Of a stretch of 64,000 bases of DNA, positions 35,723 through 44,465 are shown piece after piece. The notes under the pieces are model-generated. The model did not search any database. It had not been told where the DNA came from and saw only the letters and a program-made list of their open reading frames with translations. A program made the translations under genes and the position numbers. The stretch spans positions 558,001 to 622,000 of the forward strand of contig OZ243962.1 of the NCBI GenBank assembly GCA_965214625.1. Direction: 5' to 3'. The stretch comes from G965214625 sp965214625. GTDB lineage: Bacteria > Pseudomonadota > Gammaproteobacteria > Arenicellales > Poriferihabitantaceae. The first letter of the stretch is position 1. Every line of letters begins with the position of its first letter.

Positions 35723-36478
35723 ATGAGCATCACGAACTGGAGTCCGGACCAACCGATTGTGTCCCTGCGGGACGTGCACAAGTCGTTTGGTAAGCTTGAA
35801 GTCCTCAAAGGCGTTTCCCTGGATGTCATGAAAGGAGAAGTGATCTGCATCATTGGTCCTTCCGGTTCGGGCAAATCAACGCTGATTCGTTGTATCAATG
35901 CACTCAATCCAATCGATTCAGGGCATATCCTAGTCGGAGGGAGGGCCGTCCATGACCCGCAACTCAACAAACTTGAGTTGCGCAAGAAAGTGGGCATGGT
36001 ATTTCAGCAATATAACCTGTTTCCCCACAAGACCGCATTGCAAAATATCATGATGGCCCCTGTCAAGGTACTGAAACAGTCCAAGGAAACAGCGGAACAG
36101 CGCGCCCGAGAGCTAATGGACCGGGTCAACCTGCAGGGCAAGGAGGACAGCTATCCGGGCGAACTGTCAGGCGGACAGCAGCAACGGGTAGCCATAGCAC
36201 GATCATTGGCAATGAATCCGGATGTGATGTTGTTTGATGAGGTAACCGCTGCGTTGGACCCCGAAACAGTGAAAGAGGTCTTGGCGGTAATCAAGGACCT
36301 TGCACAAAGCGGAATGACCTGTATCCTGGTGACGCATGAAATGGGATTTGCCCGAGAAGTCGCAGACCATATCTATTTTACAGACAGGGGTGTGATCGTA
36401 GAGCATGCCCCTCCGGCCATCTTTTTTACCGAGGCCAAGGATCCAAGAACGAAAGAATTTCTCAGTCAGATTCTCTAG
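35723..36478 (+). CDS. Polar amino-acid ABC transporter, ATP-binding protein
   Basis: A 251-aa GlnQ/AapP-type ATPase. Walker A is IGPSGSGKSTLIRC near residue 50, Q-loop MVFQQYNLFPH, signature LSGGQQQRVAIARSLA, Walker B VMLFDEVTAALDPE and switch His in VTHEMGFA. These are near-identical to polar amino-acid importers. It is the last gene of the operon, 20 bp after permease 2. Confidence 0.95.
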   Translation: MSITNWSPDQPIVSLRDVHKSFGKLEVLKGVSLDVMKGEVICIIGPSGSGKSTLIRCINALNPIDSGHILVGGRAVHDPQLNKLELRKKVGMVFQQYNLFPHKTALQNIMMAPVKVLKQSKETAEQRARELMDRVNLQGKEDSYPGELSGGQQQRVAIARSLAMNPDVMLFDEVTAALDPETVKEVLAVIKDLAQSGMTCILVTHEMGFAREVADHIYFTDRGVIVEHAPPAIFFTEAKDPRTKEFLSQIL

Positions 36479-36798
36479 TCCATCCAGGTCTTTCAGACGA
36501 ACCTTTGATCGACCACGGATATGGCGCAGACACCAGCGACGATGAGCTTTCCCCAAGTCCGAACCAGACCATCCGTCCCATCGCCCGTTACTTCCTCTCG
36601 CTCAGCCAGCCCTTTGCCAACTACCTTGGCGAGGACTGTCCCAACCATGGTGTCAATGTCCTTGAGCATTACCCGGGCATTATTTTCGGGTCAGCAGCGA
36701 TCACCGCGCGACCGGCAAGGTATGTCGGGGTCAGGCATACCGGGACACCGGCCAAGGCGATCCCTTGTAAGTTCACACTAGTAGGCGTGGAGTTGCCA
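36479..36798. other. Intergenic stretch downstream of the transporter
   Basis: About 320 bp with no recognisable gene or clear terminator. Overlapping plus-strand frames of about 100 codons (36505-36810) do not resemble any known family. Confidence 0.4.
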
Positions 36799-37105
36799 TT
36801 ATCGAAGTAATCGGGGCAACTTTCTGGGGTAATCATCCTGCGGATTGGGAACATTGAGCATATTTTCGTAGATGTCGTCGAAATGTTGCCTGTCTGTACG
36901 GTCGTCAAAATCGATATCGTTAATCATGTTGATTGTTTGGCGTAAAAAATGGTCAGACTTCATCTGATTGTGCATCTTCAAATACGCCCTCACAACTTGC
37001 CCGCGCTGGGCTTTGAGTTCTGTAGACGATAACTTTTTCAGGTCTGGGAAGAGCTTGTTGTTTGCAAATTTGAGCAAGGCATCACCAGTAATACCCTCCC
37101 CCTAT
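36799..37105 (-). pseudogene. Type I restriction-modification methylase (HsdM) N-terminal remnant
   Basis: The minus-strand frame reads TGDALLKFANNKLFPDLKKL, then FLRQTINMINDIDFDD and RQHFDDIYENMLN, which match the N-terminal helical domain of HsdM-type N6-adenine methylases up to the point where intact proteins continue with DLQSAGNAGEFYTPR. Here the match stops after MLN and the catalytic NPPF domain is missing. An in-frame stop lies just upstream and no proper start is present. No hsdS or hsdR is nearby. About 90 of 500 or more residues survive, so it cannot methylate DNA. Confidence 0.65.
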
Positions 37106-37259
37106 CAACAGCCCAAGTGCACCACTGTCATTCCTCACAAATGAGCGTATATTGTCAGTTTTTTATTCGTGTATTTTATTTTTTAATTATGGTGTGATAG
37201 GTGTTTGGCCCAAAAAATCCAAATGCCTTGACAACTCCCCAGTATCAAGGGTCAAACCA

Positions 37260-37814
37260 ATGGGCGGCTATTTGAATTATTTTGCCTACGGATCAAACAT
37301 GTTGACAGAAAGACTGACCGTGGCTGATCGATGTCCATCGGCAAAGGTGATCGGGACCGCTTTTGTGGAGGGCTATTCTCTGGATTTCTCGAAGAGAAGT
37401 CGTCTGGACAGCTCAGGGAAAGCAACCATCGTAGCAGCGCATGACCGATGCCAGTATGGTGTTGTATTCACGATCAAGGAATCTGATCGCAACAAATTGA
37501 ACGAGGCCGAAGGACTGGGAAAGGGTTATGATCTCATACCCCGACTCAGTGTCACGATGACGGATAATGGCCTGTCGAAATCCACTTTTACCTATTGTGC
37601 GCCAGAAGAACACAGGGATTCCGGTCAAATCCCTTTCGACTGGTATTTGGCATATGTTGTCGCGGGTGCCATGCAGCATCAACTGCCTGAGGCAGTTATC
37701 TCATCTTATCAGAACACCCATTTCAAAGCGGACGGCAATGGGAAAAGGAAAGCCGAAAATTTGGAAATACTCAAGAAAGCCGGTTTTCAAAGCATCGAAC
37801 AGGTATTGGGTTGA
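37260..37814 (+). CDS. Gamma-glutamylcyclotransferase-like protein
   Basis: A 184-aa GGCT-fold protein. LNYFAYGSNM near residues 5-14 is the substrate-loop signature, and the central acid EAEGLGKGYD carries the conserved Glu. GGCT proteins release 5-oxoproline from gamma-glutamyl compounds. The frame opens further upstream (37152), but the ATG at 37260 matches the family N-terminus; the extra 36 residues look like intergenic sequence. It sits alone between the hsdM remnant and nadK. Substrate inferred from fold only. Confidence 0.85.
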   Translation: MGGYLNYFAYGSNMLTERLTVADRCPSAKVIGTAFVEGYSLDFSKRSRLDSSGKATIVAAHDRCQYGVVFTIKESDRNKLNEAEGLGKGYDLIPRLSVTMTDNGLSKSTFTYCAPEEHRDSGQIPFDWYLAYVVAGAMQHQLPEAVISSYQNTHFKADGNGKRKAENLEILKKAGFQSIEQVLG

Positions 37815-37993
37815 AAGTGTACGTCCGAACATGGCAGGCGGAATACGGGAGGGTTGATGCGACAAAATCCACCGCCCGGTATAAGCTACAGTGACTGCCT
37901 TCCGTTCAGGGCCCGCCTGTTCAAGCGAGGGATCGCAACCCAGACGGGCGGGAATTTTCCCGGTGCCCTAACGATACGCCTCAATGGGGACAA

Positions 37994-38021
37994 GTGACTA
38001 TTGTATAGAATTCTCTATAAT
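37994..38021 (+). promoter_or_regulatory. Promoter of nadK-recN with an overlapping inverted repeat
   Basis: A perfect -10 TATAAT at 38016-38021 with GTGACT at 37994-37999 as a partial -35 (16-base spacer), 30 bp before the nadK start. TATAGA (38004-38009) and TCTATA (38014-38019) form an inverted repeat over the -10, a possible operator. It is not a LexA box of the CTGT-N8-ACAG type. Confidence 0.6.
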
Positions 38022-38050
38022 AGACGGTCACCCTGGAATCTGTAACACAC

Positions 38051-38914
38051 GTGAAAATTACACAAGTCGGTTTGTTCGGTAAATTCAACGACAGCAGTAT
38101 CGCAGACGCGATCACTGAAGTACGTCGTATTCTCGAACAGAATCACCTGAAAGTACTGCTCGGGAGCACTACATCGCTGGAGATACCCGGGGAGAGAATT
38201 GAGGAATATCAACAGCCTCTGTCCAGCCTGCTGGATATGGCTGTTGTCGTCGGGGGAGATGGTACCATGCTCAATGCCGCACGCATGCTCGCCGAACACG
38301 AAGTGCCCGCTATCGGGGTCAATCTGGGGAGATTGGGGTTTTTGACCGATATCGTACTGAAGGATATGGCATCTGGCTTGAAAGCCATTCAGGATGGCAA
38401 TTACCATCTTGAACCCAGAACCATGCTGCAAACCACGGTCCACCAGGGCAACAAAATCATGTTCAGCGAGGTTTCATTGAATGATACGGTGATTTCCAAA
38501 GGGAATACAGGGCGTCTGATCGAGTTCGAAATCCGAGTCAACGGTCGCTTTGTCAGCCACCCAAGGAGTGATGGCGTCATATTGGCCACACCGACAGGAT
38601 CAACGGCTTATTCTCTCTCTGCCGGGGGGCCCATTATCTATCCCAATTTACCGGTACTCAGTCTGGCCCCTATCTGCCCGCACACGCTCAGTAACCGTCC
38701 GATCATATTGAGTGAAAATGCAACGATAGAAATTTCGAACTTGAAAATTTCAGAAACACCGGCCAACCTTGCCCTCGATGGCTTGATCAGTACCCAGTTG
38801 GCCGGTAACGAAACCATCACCATTCGCAAAGCGAACAAAAAACTGAACATGATCCGGATAGATGATCATAACCATTTTGAAACACTGCATTCCAAACTCG
38901 GCTGGAATGGATGA
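38051..38914 (+). CDS. nadK: NAD kinase
   Basis: A 287-aa NAD kinase making NADP from NAD and ATP. The catalytic GGDGT is in VVVGGDGTMLNAAR, followed by GVNLGRLGFLTD, the NE/D-type motif and the diacylglycerol-kinase-like loop ATPTGSTAYSLSAGGP. It starts with GTG. It overlaps recN by four bases, a common gammaproteobacterial order. Confidence 0.97.
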   Translation: MKITQVGLFGKFNDSSIADAITEVRRILEQNHLKVLLGSTTSLEIPGERIEEYQQPLSSLLDMAVVVGGDGTMLNAARMLAEHEVPAIGVNLGRLGFLTDIVLKDMASGLKAIQDGNYHLEPRTMLQTTVHQGNKIMFSEVSLNDTVISKGNTGRLIEFEIRVNGRFVSHPRSDGVILATPTGSTAYSLSAGGPIIYPNLPVLSLAPICPHTLSNRPIILSENATIEISNLKISETPANLALDGLISTQLAGNETITIRKANKKLNMIRIDDHNHFETLHSKLGWNG

Positions 38915-40575
38915 TAGATTGGCTGAAAATCCGTCATTTCGTGATCACTGACCAGGCGGATATCGAATTTGACAGCGGATTCACCACGATTACCGGGGAA
39001 ACCGGGTCCGGAAAATCGATTATTGTCGATGCCCTCGGTCTCCTTCTCGGGGGCCGTGCCGATGACAGTTTCATCCAGCACGGCCACAGTACGGCCGAGT
39101 TACAGGCCGGTTTTGACCTTCCGCCCGAACATCAGGCGTTGGTCTGGCTCAAGAAACATGACCTCGACAGTGATCGTCATTGCCTGATCAGGAGAGTCCT
39201 CAGAAAAGGCCGGTCCAGTCGCGTCTACATCAATGACCGTTCAACCACCGTTTCCCAAGTGCGGGATCTTGGAAAGGAGCTGATCGACATTCACGGGCAA
39301 AATGAACATCACTCGTTGTTAAGAAACACAGTACAGCAAAGCCTGCTCGACCTGGTCGCGGAAAACACTTCATCGGTTCACGCACTCGGGCAGGTCGTTG
39401 ATCGCCTCCATGGGGTACAAAACAAGATTGATGATCTCAATACACTCAGCCAATCAAATCAACAGCAGGCTGAATTTCTCCGGTTTCAAATTCAGGAGTT
39501 GGACGCGATCAACCCTTCCGAGCAGGAATGGGTCGAACTCGAAACCGCCCACAAGCGGGCCCAGCATCTACAAGAACTGATAACGGGCAGCCGGTCCATC
39601 GGACTTCGACTGTACGAAGCGGATAATGAGAATATCAGCGATGCGCTGGTGCAATGCAGTCAGCAACTGACCCAACTGAGTCAGTTCGACAACACCCTGT
39701 CTCCCATAGCCCGCATGCTGGACGAAGCCCAGGTCAATGTAGAGGAAGCGGCCCGACAGCTTCGGACTTTTTATCAAGGGATGGAAATTGACGAGCAGGA
39801 ACTCAAACGCATTGAAGAACAGTTCGCAATCTATCACCATCTGGGCAGAAAACACCATGTCTCGCCCCATCAACTGGGTGAACACCTGCAAAACATGAAG
39901 CAGGAACTCTCCCGTTTAAACGATCCGACCACAGAGCTGTACAGGCTGGAAAGGCTAAAGACAAGGGAAATCGCACACTATCAGTCGATCGCCACACAAA
40001 TTTCCAACAACCGACATCAAACGGCCCGGCATCTGTCGTTGGAAGTCACACAGATGATGCAAGAATTGGGAATGGAAGGCGGGGTGTTTGAAATTTCCCT
40101 TCAACCGATTTCGTCGGACACACTGGCCCGACAGGGGCTGGAAAGTGTTGAATTTACCGTTACCACCAATCCGGGACAGCCCCCAGGTCCACTGAACAAG
40201 ATTGCCTCCGGAGGCGAACTGTCGAGAATTTCGCTCGCCATCCAGGTAATACTGGCAACACGAGCATGGATACCCACTCTTGTCTTCGACGAAGTGGATG
40301 TCGGGATAGGGGGTAGCATTGCAGCGATCATTGGCAGTAAACTTCGTGCCCTCGGTCAGTCCAAACAGGTCATCAGTGTCACCCATCTTCCCCAAGTCGC
40401 CGCGAAAGGGGAGCATCATTTTCGGGTGAGCAAGGAAGTCCGTCAATCAACAAATACCCGTATTGCAAAATTGAATCATACTGAAAGAGTCGACGAGATA
40501 GCCCGCATGACCAGCGGCGAAAAGCTGACCCCCCAATCCCTGGCACATGCCGAGGCAATGCTCAGGTCCGCATGA
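38911..40575 (+). CDS. recN: DNA repair protein RecN
   Basis: A 554-aa SMC-like ATPase for double-strand-break repair. Walker A GETGSGKS is at residues 29-36, then a central coiled-coil rich in Gln/Leu (about 160-390), the signature LNKIASGGELSRISLA and Walker B TLVFDEVDVGIGG, and VTHLPQVAA. All parts are intact. It overlaps nadK at its start and the GNAT gene at its end, each by four bases. Confidence 0.97.
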   Translation: MIDWLKIRHFVITDQADIEFDSGFTTITGETGSGKSIIVDALGLLLGGRADDSFIQHGHSTAELQAGFDLPPEHQALVWLKKHDLDSDRHCLIRRVLRKGRSSRVYINDRSTTVSQVRDLGKELIDIHGQNEHHSLLRNTVQQSLLDLVAENTSSVHALGQVVDRLHGVQNKIDDLNTLSQSNQQQAEFLRFQIQELDAINPSEQEWVELETAHKRAQHLQELITGSRSIGLRLYEADNENISDALVQCSQQLTQLSQFDNTLSPIARMLDEAQVNVEEAARQLRTFYQGMEIDEQELKRIEEQFAIYHHLGRKHHVSPHQLGEHLQNMKQELSRLNDPTTELYRLERLKTREIAHYQSIATQISNNRHQTARHLSLEVTQMMQELGMEGGVFEISLQPISSDTLARQGLESVEFTVTTNPGQPPGPLNKIASGGELSRISLAIQVILATRAWIPTLVFDEVDVGIGGSIAAIIGSKLRALGQSKQVISVTHLPQVAAKGEHHFRVSKEVRQSTNTRIAKLNHTERVDEIARMTSGEKLTPQSLAHAEAMLRSA

Positions 40576-41057
40576 ACCCCTACGCTTTAAAGTTGCCGCA
40601 AACCGTCTGTCCTGCTGAACTGGATGATGTTCCGGGTATTTTTACCCTGCTCAAGTCCTATAGTGACCAAGGTATCTTGTTACCCAGACCTAAAAGCAAT
40701 ATCTATCAGTCACTGCGGGACTTCCATGTAGTCCGGAATCAGGGCACACTGATCGCCTGCGGTGCATTGCTCATCTACACCAAGCAACTCGGGGAAGTGA
40801 GAAGCCTTGCGGTTCACCCGGACTATAAACGCCTGGGTCTGGGATATCGCATCGTGCAGTGCATTGAAAATGAAGCCACCAAGCTTGGACTGACCAAGCT
40901 GATGGCGCTGACCTATGAAACCGGTTTCTTCGAAAAAATGGGATTTCATCCCGTCGAAATGAGTCTATTGCCCGAAAAGGTCTGGGGAGCATGCATTAAT
41001 TGTCATAAGTTTCGAAATTGTGATGAAATAGCGGTTCTGAAATACCTCAACCAATAG
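40572..41057 (+). CDS. GNAT acetyltransferase, ArgA-like
   Basis: A 161-aa GNAT protein. The acetyl-CoA loop region is VRSLAVHPDYKRLGLGYRIVQ, and the preceding DVPGIFTLLKSYSDQGILLPR resembles the C-terminal catalytic domain of N-acetylglutamate synthase (ArgA) and short ArgA-type enzymes. ALTYETGFFEKMGF also fits that group. It has no amino-acid-kinase domain. ATGA overlap with recN shows one operon. It may make N-acetylglutamate for arginine synthesis, but the substrate is unproven. Confidence 0.8.
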   Translation: MNPYALKLPQTVCPAELDDVPGIFTLLKSYSDQGILLPRPKSNIYQSLRDFHVVRNQGTLIACGALLIYTKQLGEVRSLAVHPDYKRLGLGYRIVQCIENEATKLGLTKLMALTYETGFFEKMGFHPVEMSLLPEKVWGACINCHKFRNCDEIAVLKYLNQ

Positions 41058-41065
41058 AAAATCGA

Positions 41066-41380
41066 ATGATCATCAGATTTTGCTCCCTCCTGCTCACACT
41101 CATTCTGCTCACAGGATGCGTCTATCGGGTCGACATCCAACAGGGCAATGAAATCACCGCAGAGATGATTTCAAAACTGAAAATTGGAATGACCCCGTAC
41201 GAAGTGACCCGGGTGCTTGGTTACCCATTAATCAATGATCCCTTTCATAAGGACCGATGGGATTATTTTTATTATAGAAAGTCAGGCGAAGGCGGAGAAG
41301 TCAATCGGCAATCAGCCACCCTTTTCTTTTCCGACAGTCGATTGAGCGAGATTAAAACAACGCTGACAACGCAGGACTAA
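41066..41380 (+). CDS. bamE: Outer-membrane assembly lipoprotein BamE
   Basis: A 104-aa lipoprotein, the SmpA/OmlA subunit of the BAM complex. The signal peptide ends in the lipobox LLTGC with Cys18 as the lipidation site. KIGMTPYEVTRVLGYPLINDPFHKDRWDYFYY contains the BamE fold's conserved core, here quoted only in part by residues 41-72. It ends 4 bp inside the convergent dsbC gene. Confidence 0.95.
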   Translation: MIIRFCSLLLTLILLTGCVYRVDIQQGNEITAEMISKLKIGMTPYEVTRVLGYPLINDPFHKDRWDYFYYRKSGEGGEVNRQSATLFFSDSRLSEIKTTLTTQD

Positions 41381-42096
41381 TCGGTCATACCGGCTTCGAC
41401 AAGCAACTCATTTGCAGGCAGATAACCCGGAATCACCTTGCCATTATCCAGCACCATCGTCGGCGTCCCGCGTACGCCAATCTCTTGTCCGAGCTGATAC
41501 TGGTCCGCGACCGGATTGTCACACTGTTTTTCTTCAACCGTCCCACCCGCTTTAGCTAACGTCATCGCAGCGGCCTGGTCATCCGCACACCACACTGAGA
41601 CCGCCTCCTGATAGCTTTCTGAGTCCAACCCGGCTCTTGGAAACATCAAATAACGCACCTGTAGACCTTTTGCATCCAACTCCGAAACAGTGAGATGAAA
41701 GCGCTGGCAATAAACACAGTCGGTATCAGTAAACACGGTGACATAGCGATCTTTCTTCTCACCCATGAGAATCATCTCGGATTCGGAGAGGGCTTCGATT
41801 GCGGCACTCATTTTCCGATTTTGTTTTTCCTCTCCAAGACTCACTCGACGGTCCATGTCATAGACATCACCAATCATCAAATAAGAGCCCTTGCTATAGA
41901 CATACAGCGTCTGGTTGTTTGCCGTCACCTCGTACACGCCTTGCATCGGGGTATCCTGGATCGATTGAATGGTCATTCCTCCCGGCAACAATTTCTTCAA
42001 ATTGGTTTCCAGCGAATTATCCTGTGCGCTGGCCGACATACCGCCTCCCCCTAACCCCATCGTCAAGAGCCATAATATCGTTTTTCTCATCACCAC
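41377..42096 (-). CDS. dsbC: Thiol:disulfide interchange protein DsbC
   Basis: A 239-aa periplasmic disulfide isomerase. Residues 1-24 form a signal peptide ending ASA. The N-terminal dimerisation domain is followed by the thioredoxin fold with catalytic Cys127-Val-Tyr-Cys130 (FTDTDCVYC) and the cis-proline GTPT near residue 213. DsbD would reduce it; dsbD is not in the window. Convergent with bamE, stop codons overlapping. Confidence 0.95.
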   Translation of the reverse strand: MVMRKTILWLLTMGLGGGGMSASAQDNSLETNLKKLLPGGMTIQSIQDTPMQGVYEVTANNQTLYVYSKGSYLMIGDVYDMDRRVSLGEEKQNRKMSAAIEALSESEMILMGEKKDRYVTVFTDTDCVYCQRFHLTVSELDAKGLQVRYLMFPRAGLDSESYQEAVSVWCADDQAAAMTLAKAGGTVEEKQCDNPVADQYQLGQEIGVRGTPTMVLDNGKVIPGYLPANELLVEAGMTD

Positions 42097-42132
42097 TCGC
42101 CCCGTTTTCTTTGATCTGTGGATTAGACCGGT

Positions 42133-42618
42133 TCAGTCCCGAAAGTTCATATATTGCAACGGGAGATCGAATGCCTGATCTTTGAGCAACCCGATCACCT
42201 GCTGCAAATCATCCCGTTTCTTGCCCGAAACCCTGACCTGCGTTCCCTGTATGGCGGCCTGGACCTTCAATTTCCGATTCTTGATCAACTTGACAATTTT
42301 TCTCGCCAGGTCAATATCGACACCTTCTCTGACCGTTATCTCCTGTACTGCTTTCCCGGTCGGACTGATTTTCACCTCTCCCTTGTCAAGACAACCGACA
42401 TCAACCGTCCGTTTTGCCAGCTTGAACTGCAATATCTCCAGCATCTGGCCAATCTTGAAACTGTCATCGGCATAGAGCGTCAGCGTCGGAACGTGCTGTT
42501 CCACCCTGGCATCGCTCCCTTTGAAATCATAACGATTGGCGATTTCCTTGTTTGCTTGATTGATCGCGTTGTTGACTTCCTGCCAATCCACTTCAGATAC
42601 GATATCAAAAGAAGGCAT
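42133..42618 (-). CDS. yajQ: YajQ family nucleotide-binding protein
   Basis: A 161-aa protein with the YajQ opening MPSFDIVSEVDWQEVNNAI, then NRYDFKGSDA and the end KDQAFDLPLQYMNFRD. The two ferredoxin-like halves bind nucleic acid or nucleotides; some homologues bind cyclic-di-GMP. Full length. It lies 36 bp upstream of dsbC on the same strand and may share its transcript. Confidence 0.96.
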   Translation of the reverse strand: MPSFDIVSEVDWQEVNNAINQANKEIANRYDFKGSDARVEQHVPTLTLYADDSFKIGQMLEILQFKLAKRTVDVGCLDKGEVKISPTGKAVQEITVREGVDIDLARKIVKLIKNRKLKVQAAIQGTQVRVSGKKRDDLQQVIGLLKDQAFDLPLQYMNFRD

Positions 42619-42849
42619 CAGGTTTTAAAATGATTGAGGTTGAACGGAATCGACACCACCTATTATCACACAAAATGTCTACACCATATCACGTTTTGAC
42701 CAAACTCCCTCGCAGCGTCAGCCTGTGTTGTCGGACTGACAACCAACGACCGCATCGGCGGTACCGACACGGTCATGCAATATCTGTCCGCAGATCCGAT
42801 ACCCAACTCACCGGGGCAATCGACACGCAGCAAAACCGGTCAGGTTGAT

Positions 42850-43422
42850 TCATATGGTTTTCACGATATTCACCAGTTCGATGGCACATTGCCGAAGGAC
42901 CACCTTGATACCAGGCACACGAAGACGGTCATGCTCCGAAGGACCATCCGTGATCAGTTTGAGAATCAACGCCTGACGGTCCAGTTGATAATGCTTTAAC
43001 GCATTTAAATAACCCAATGATTCCATCTCATACACATACGGCACATCATATCGCTTTTCCACGGTCTCAACGTTGCAAATACAGGCCGTGGTGAAACCCG
43101 GTGGTGACCGGTGATCAAGCGACCACGGCTCCGAGTCATCACGGGTACAAACACTTTTTGCAAATACAAAGGTACCGATTGGCCATTGTGCTGAGCCCGC
43201 CACCCCAAAATTAAGCCATTTCCCGCCACACAGGGCGTGCGGTGATACAATCAATCGACTGGTTGACGCAAATGCATTGTCGTTGCCCATGCCACAGACA
43301 ATGAGCCGAGTCTCCTTGTTTTGATACAATGGGAACGGCAGCTTCGAGTCCGCCAGCTGCAACCCCAATCCGTTGACAATGGGTTGCGCCTCAGCGCCAA
43401 ACGCACACACGATATTGATCAT
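42850..43422 (-). CDS. Nucleoside phosphorylase/nucleosidase-family protein
   Basis: A 190-aa protein of the PNP/MTAN superfamily: LIVCGMGNDNAFASTSRL, the phosphate/ribose loop LNFGVAGS and VPYVYEMESLGYL, where the conserved Met-Glu contacts ribose. Shorter than MTA/SAH nucleosidases (about 230 aa). The ATG at 43422 overlaps the stop of the glycosyltransferase gene (ATGA), so it is preferred over the one at 43437. Its relatives include HpnG of the hopanoid pathway, but no hopanoid gene is present here. Substrate unknown. Confidence 0.75.
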   Translation of the reverse strand: MINIVCAFGAEAQPIVNGLGLQLADSKLPFPLYQNKETRLIVCGMGNDNAFASTSRLIVSPHALCGGKWLNFGVAGSAQWPIGTFVFAKSVCTRDDSEPWSLDHRSPPGFTTACICNVETVEKRYDVPYVYEMESLGYLNALKHYQLDRQALILKLITDGPSEHDRLRVPGIKVVLRQCAIELVNIVKTI

Positions 43423-44246
43423 AACGCGGTACGCCACCGGTCAATCAGGGCTTGATACATCATCATCTGTTCCGTTTTGCCCCGCTTTTGGCAGCCCTTG
43501 GCCAAAACAGCCAATTTGTGAAGCAAGACACTGACCGTTTGCCGTTTTTGTCCAGCACCCATCTCTGCCTGTTCCAGTATCTTGACGAGTGACTGCACCC
43601 TGAAACGGTCCATTCCCCAATAGGCCTTGGATAACTGGTCGGCATGTCCACCGTACTTGATCAACAATGGATCCGGAACCAAGAGGATGGGATAGCGGTT
43701 GAACAGTCTTAACCAAAGATCATAGTCCTCACAGGCCGGCAGTGATTCATCGAACAGGCCGATTTCATGAAATAATGCCCTTTGGATCAAGACCGAGGAG
43801 GGCGAGACACAACAAAGCGGAAGGCAGTGCTCAAAAATCCAACCAGCCGGTTTAGCATGTCTTTTCCCGGGATTCACCCGTCTTCCCTGCCTGAACCAGA
43901 TTTCATCCGTATGACAGATCCTATAGTTCGGATTGTCCTGCAACGCGGCCACCTGCCTCCGGAGCTTATGTTTCAACCACTCGTCATCTGAATCCAAAAA
44001 GGCGATCCAGTCTCCAATCGCACTGGCGATACCGGCATTTCTGGCTGCACTGACTCCCTGATGCGCCTGGTCAATCACCCGGACCACCCCGTCATAGGCC
44101 TTCAGTGTCTCAAGAATCTGATCCGTCGAGCCATCATTCACCACAATGATCTCTTTCACCGGATAGCTCTGCGCCAACACCGAATCAATCGCACGACCAA
44201 TCAGGTGGGCACGATTAAAAACAGGAATAACAACGGAAATGGCCAT
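43419..44246 (-). CDS. Family 2 glycosyltransferase
   Basis: A 275-aa GT-A enzyme. The N-terminus ISVVIPVFNRAHLIGRAIDSVLAQ and VVNDGSTD are the nucleotide-sugar part, and FLDSDDEW holds the metal-binding acidic triplet. The C-terminal half has no membrane helix. It is translationally coupled to the phosphorylase-like gene. No other envelope gene adjoins the pair. Donor and acceptor unknown. Confidence 0.9.
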   Translation of the reverse strand: MAISVVIPVFNRAHLIGRAIDSVLAQSYPVKEIIVVNDGSTDQILETLKAYDGVVRVIDQAHQGVSAARNAGIASAIGDWIAFLDSDDEWLKHKLRRQVAALQDNPNYRICHTDEIWFRQGRRVNPGKRHAKPAGWIFEHCLPLCCVSPSSVLIQRALFHEIGLFDESLPACEDYDLWLRLFNRYPILLVPDPLLIKYGGHADQLSKAYWGMDRFRVQSLVKILEQAEMGAGQKRQTVSVLLHKLAVLAKGCQKRGKTEQMMMYQALIDRWRTAL

Positions 44247-44465
44247 TCAATCACCCTCTTCGGTCCCCGTGGGATCGTGTCCATCCCCGGTTCCGGTATC
44301 GGAGTCAATGAATATGGTTGACGATATCATCACTGCGAACGGCTGCAGCCCCATGCACGATGACAAGAACCATCACGACCCTCCAAGTGAGCGGTATGGG
44401 GCCCGCTTCGCCGATATCTGTCCCGACAAAAACCCACAAGACCCGATATCGCGGTCAGTCATATT

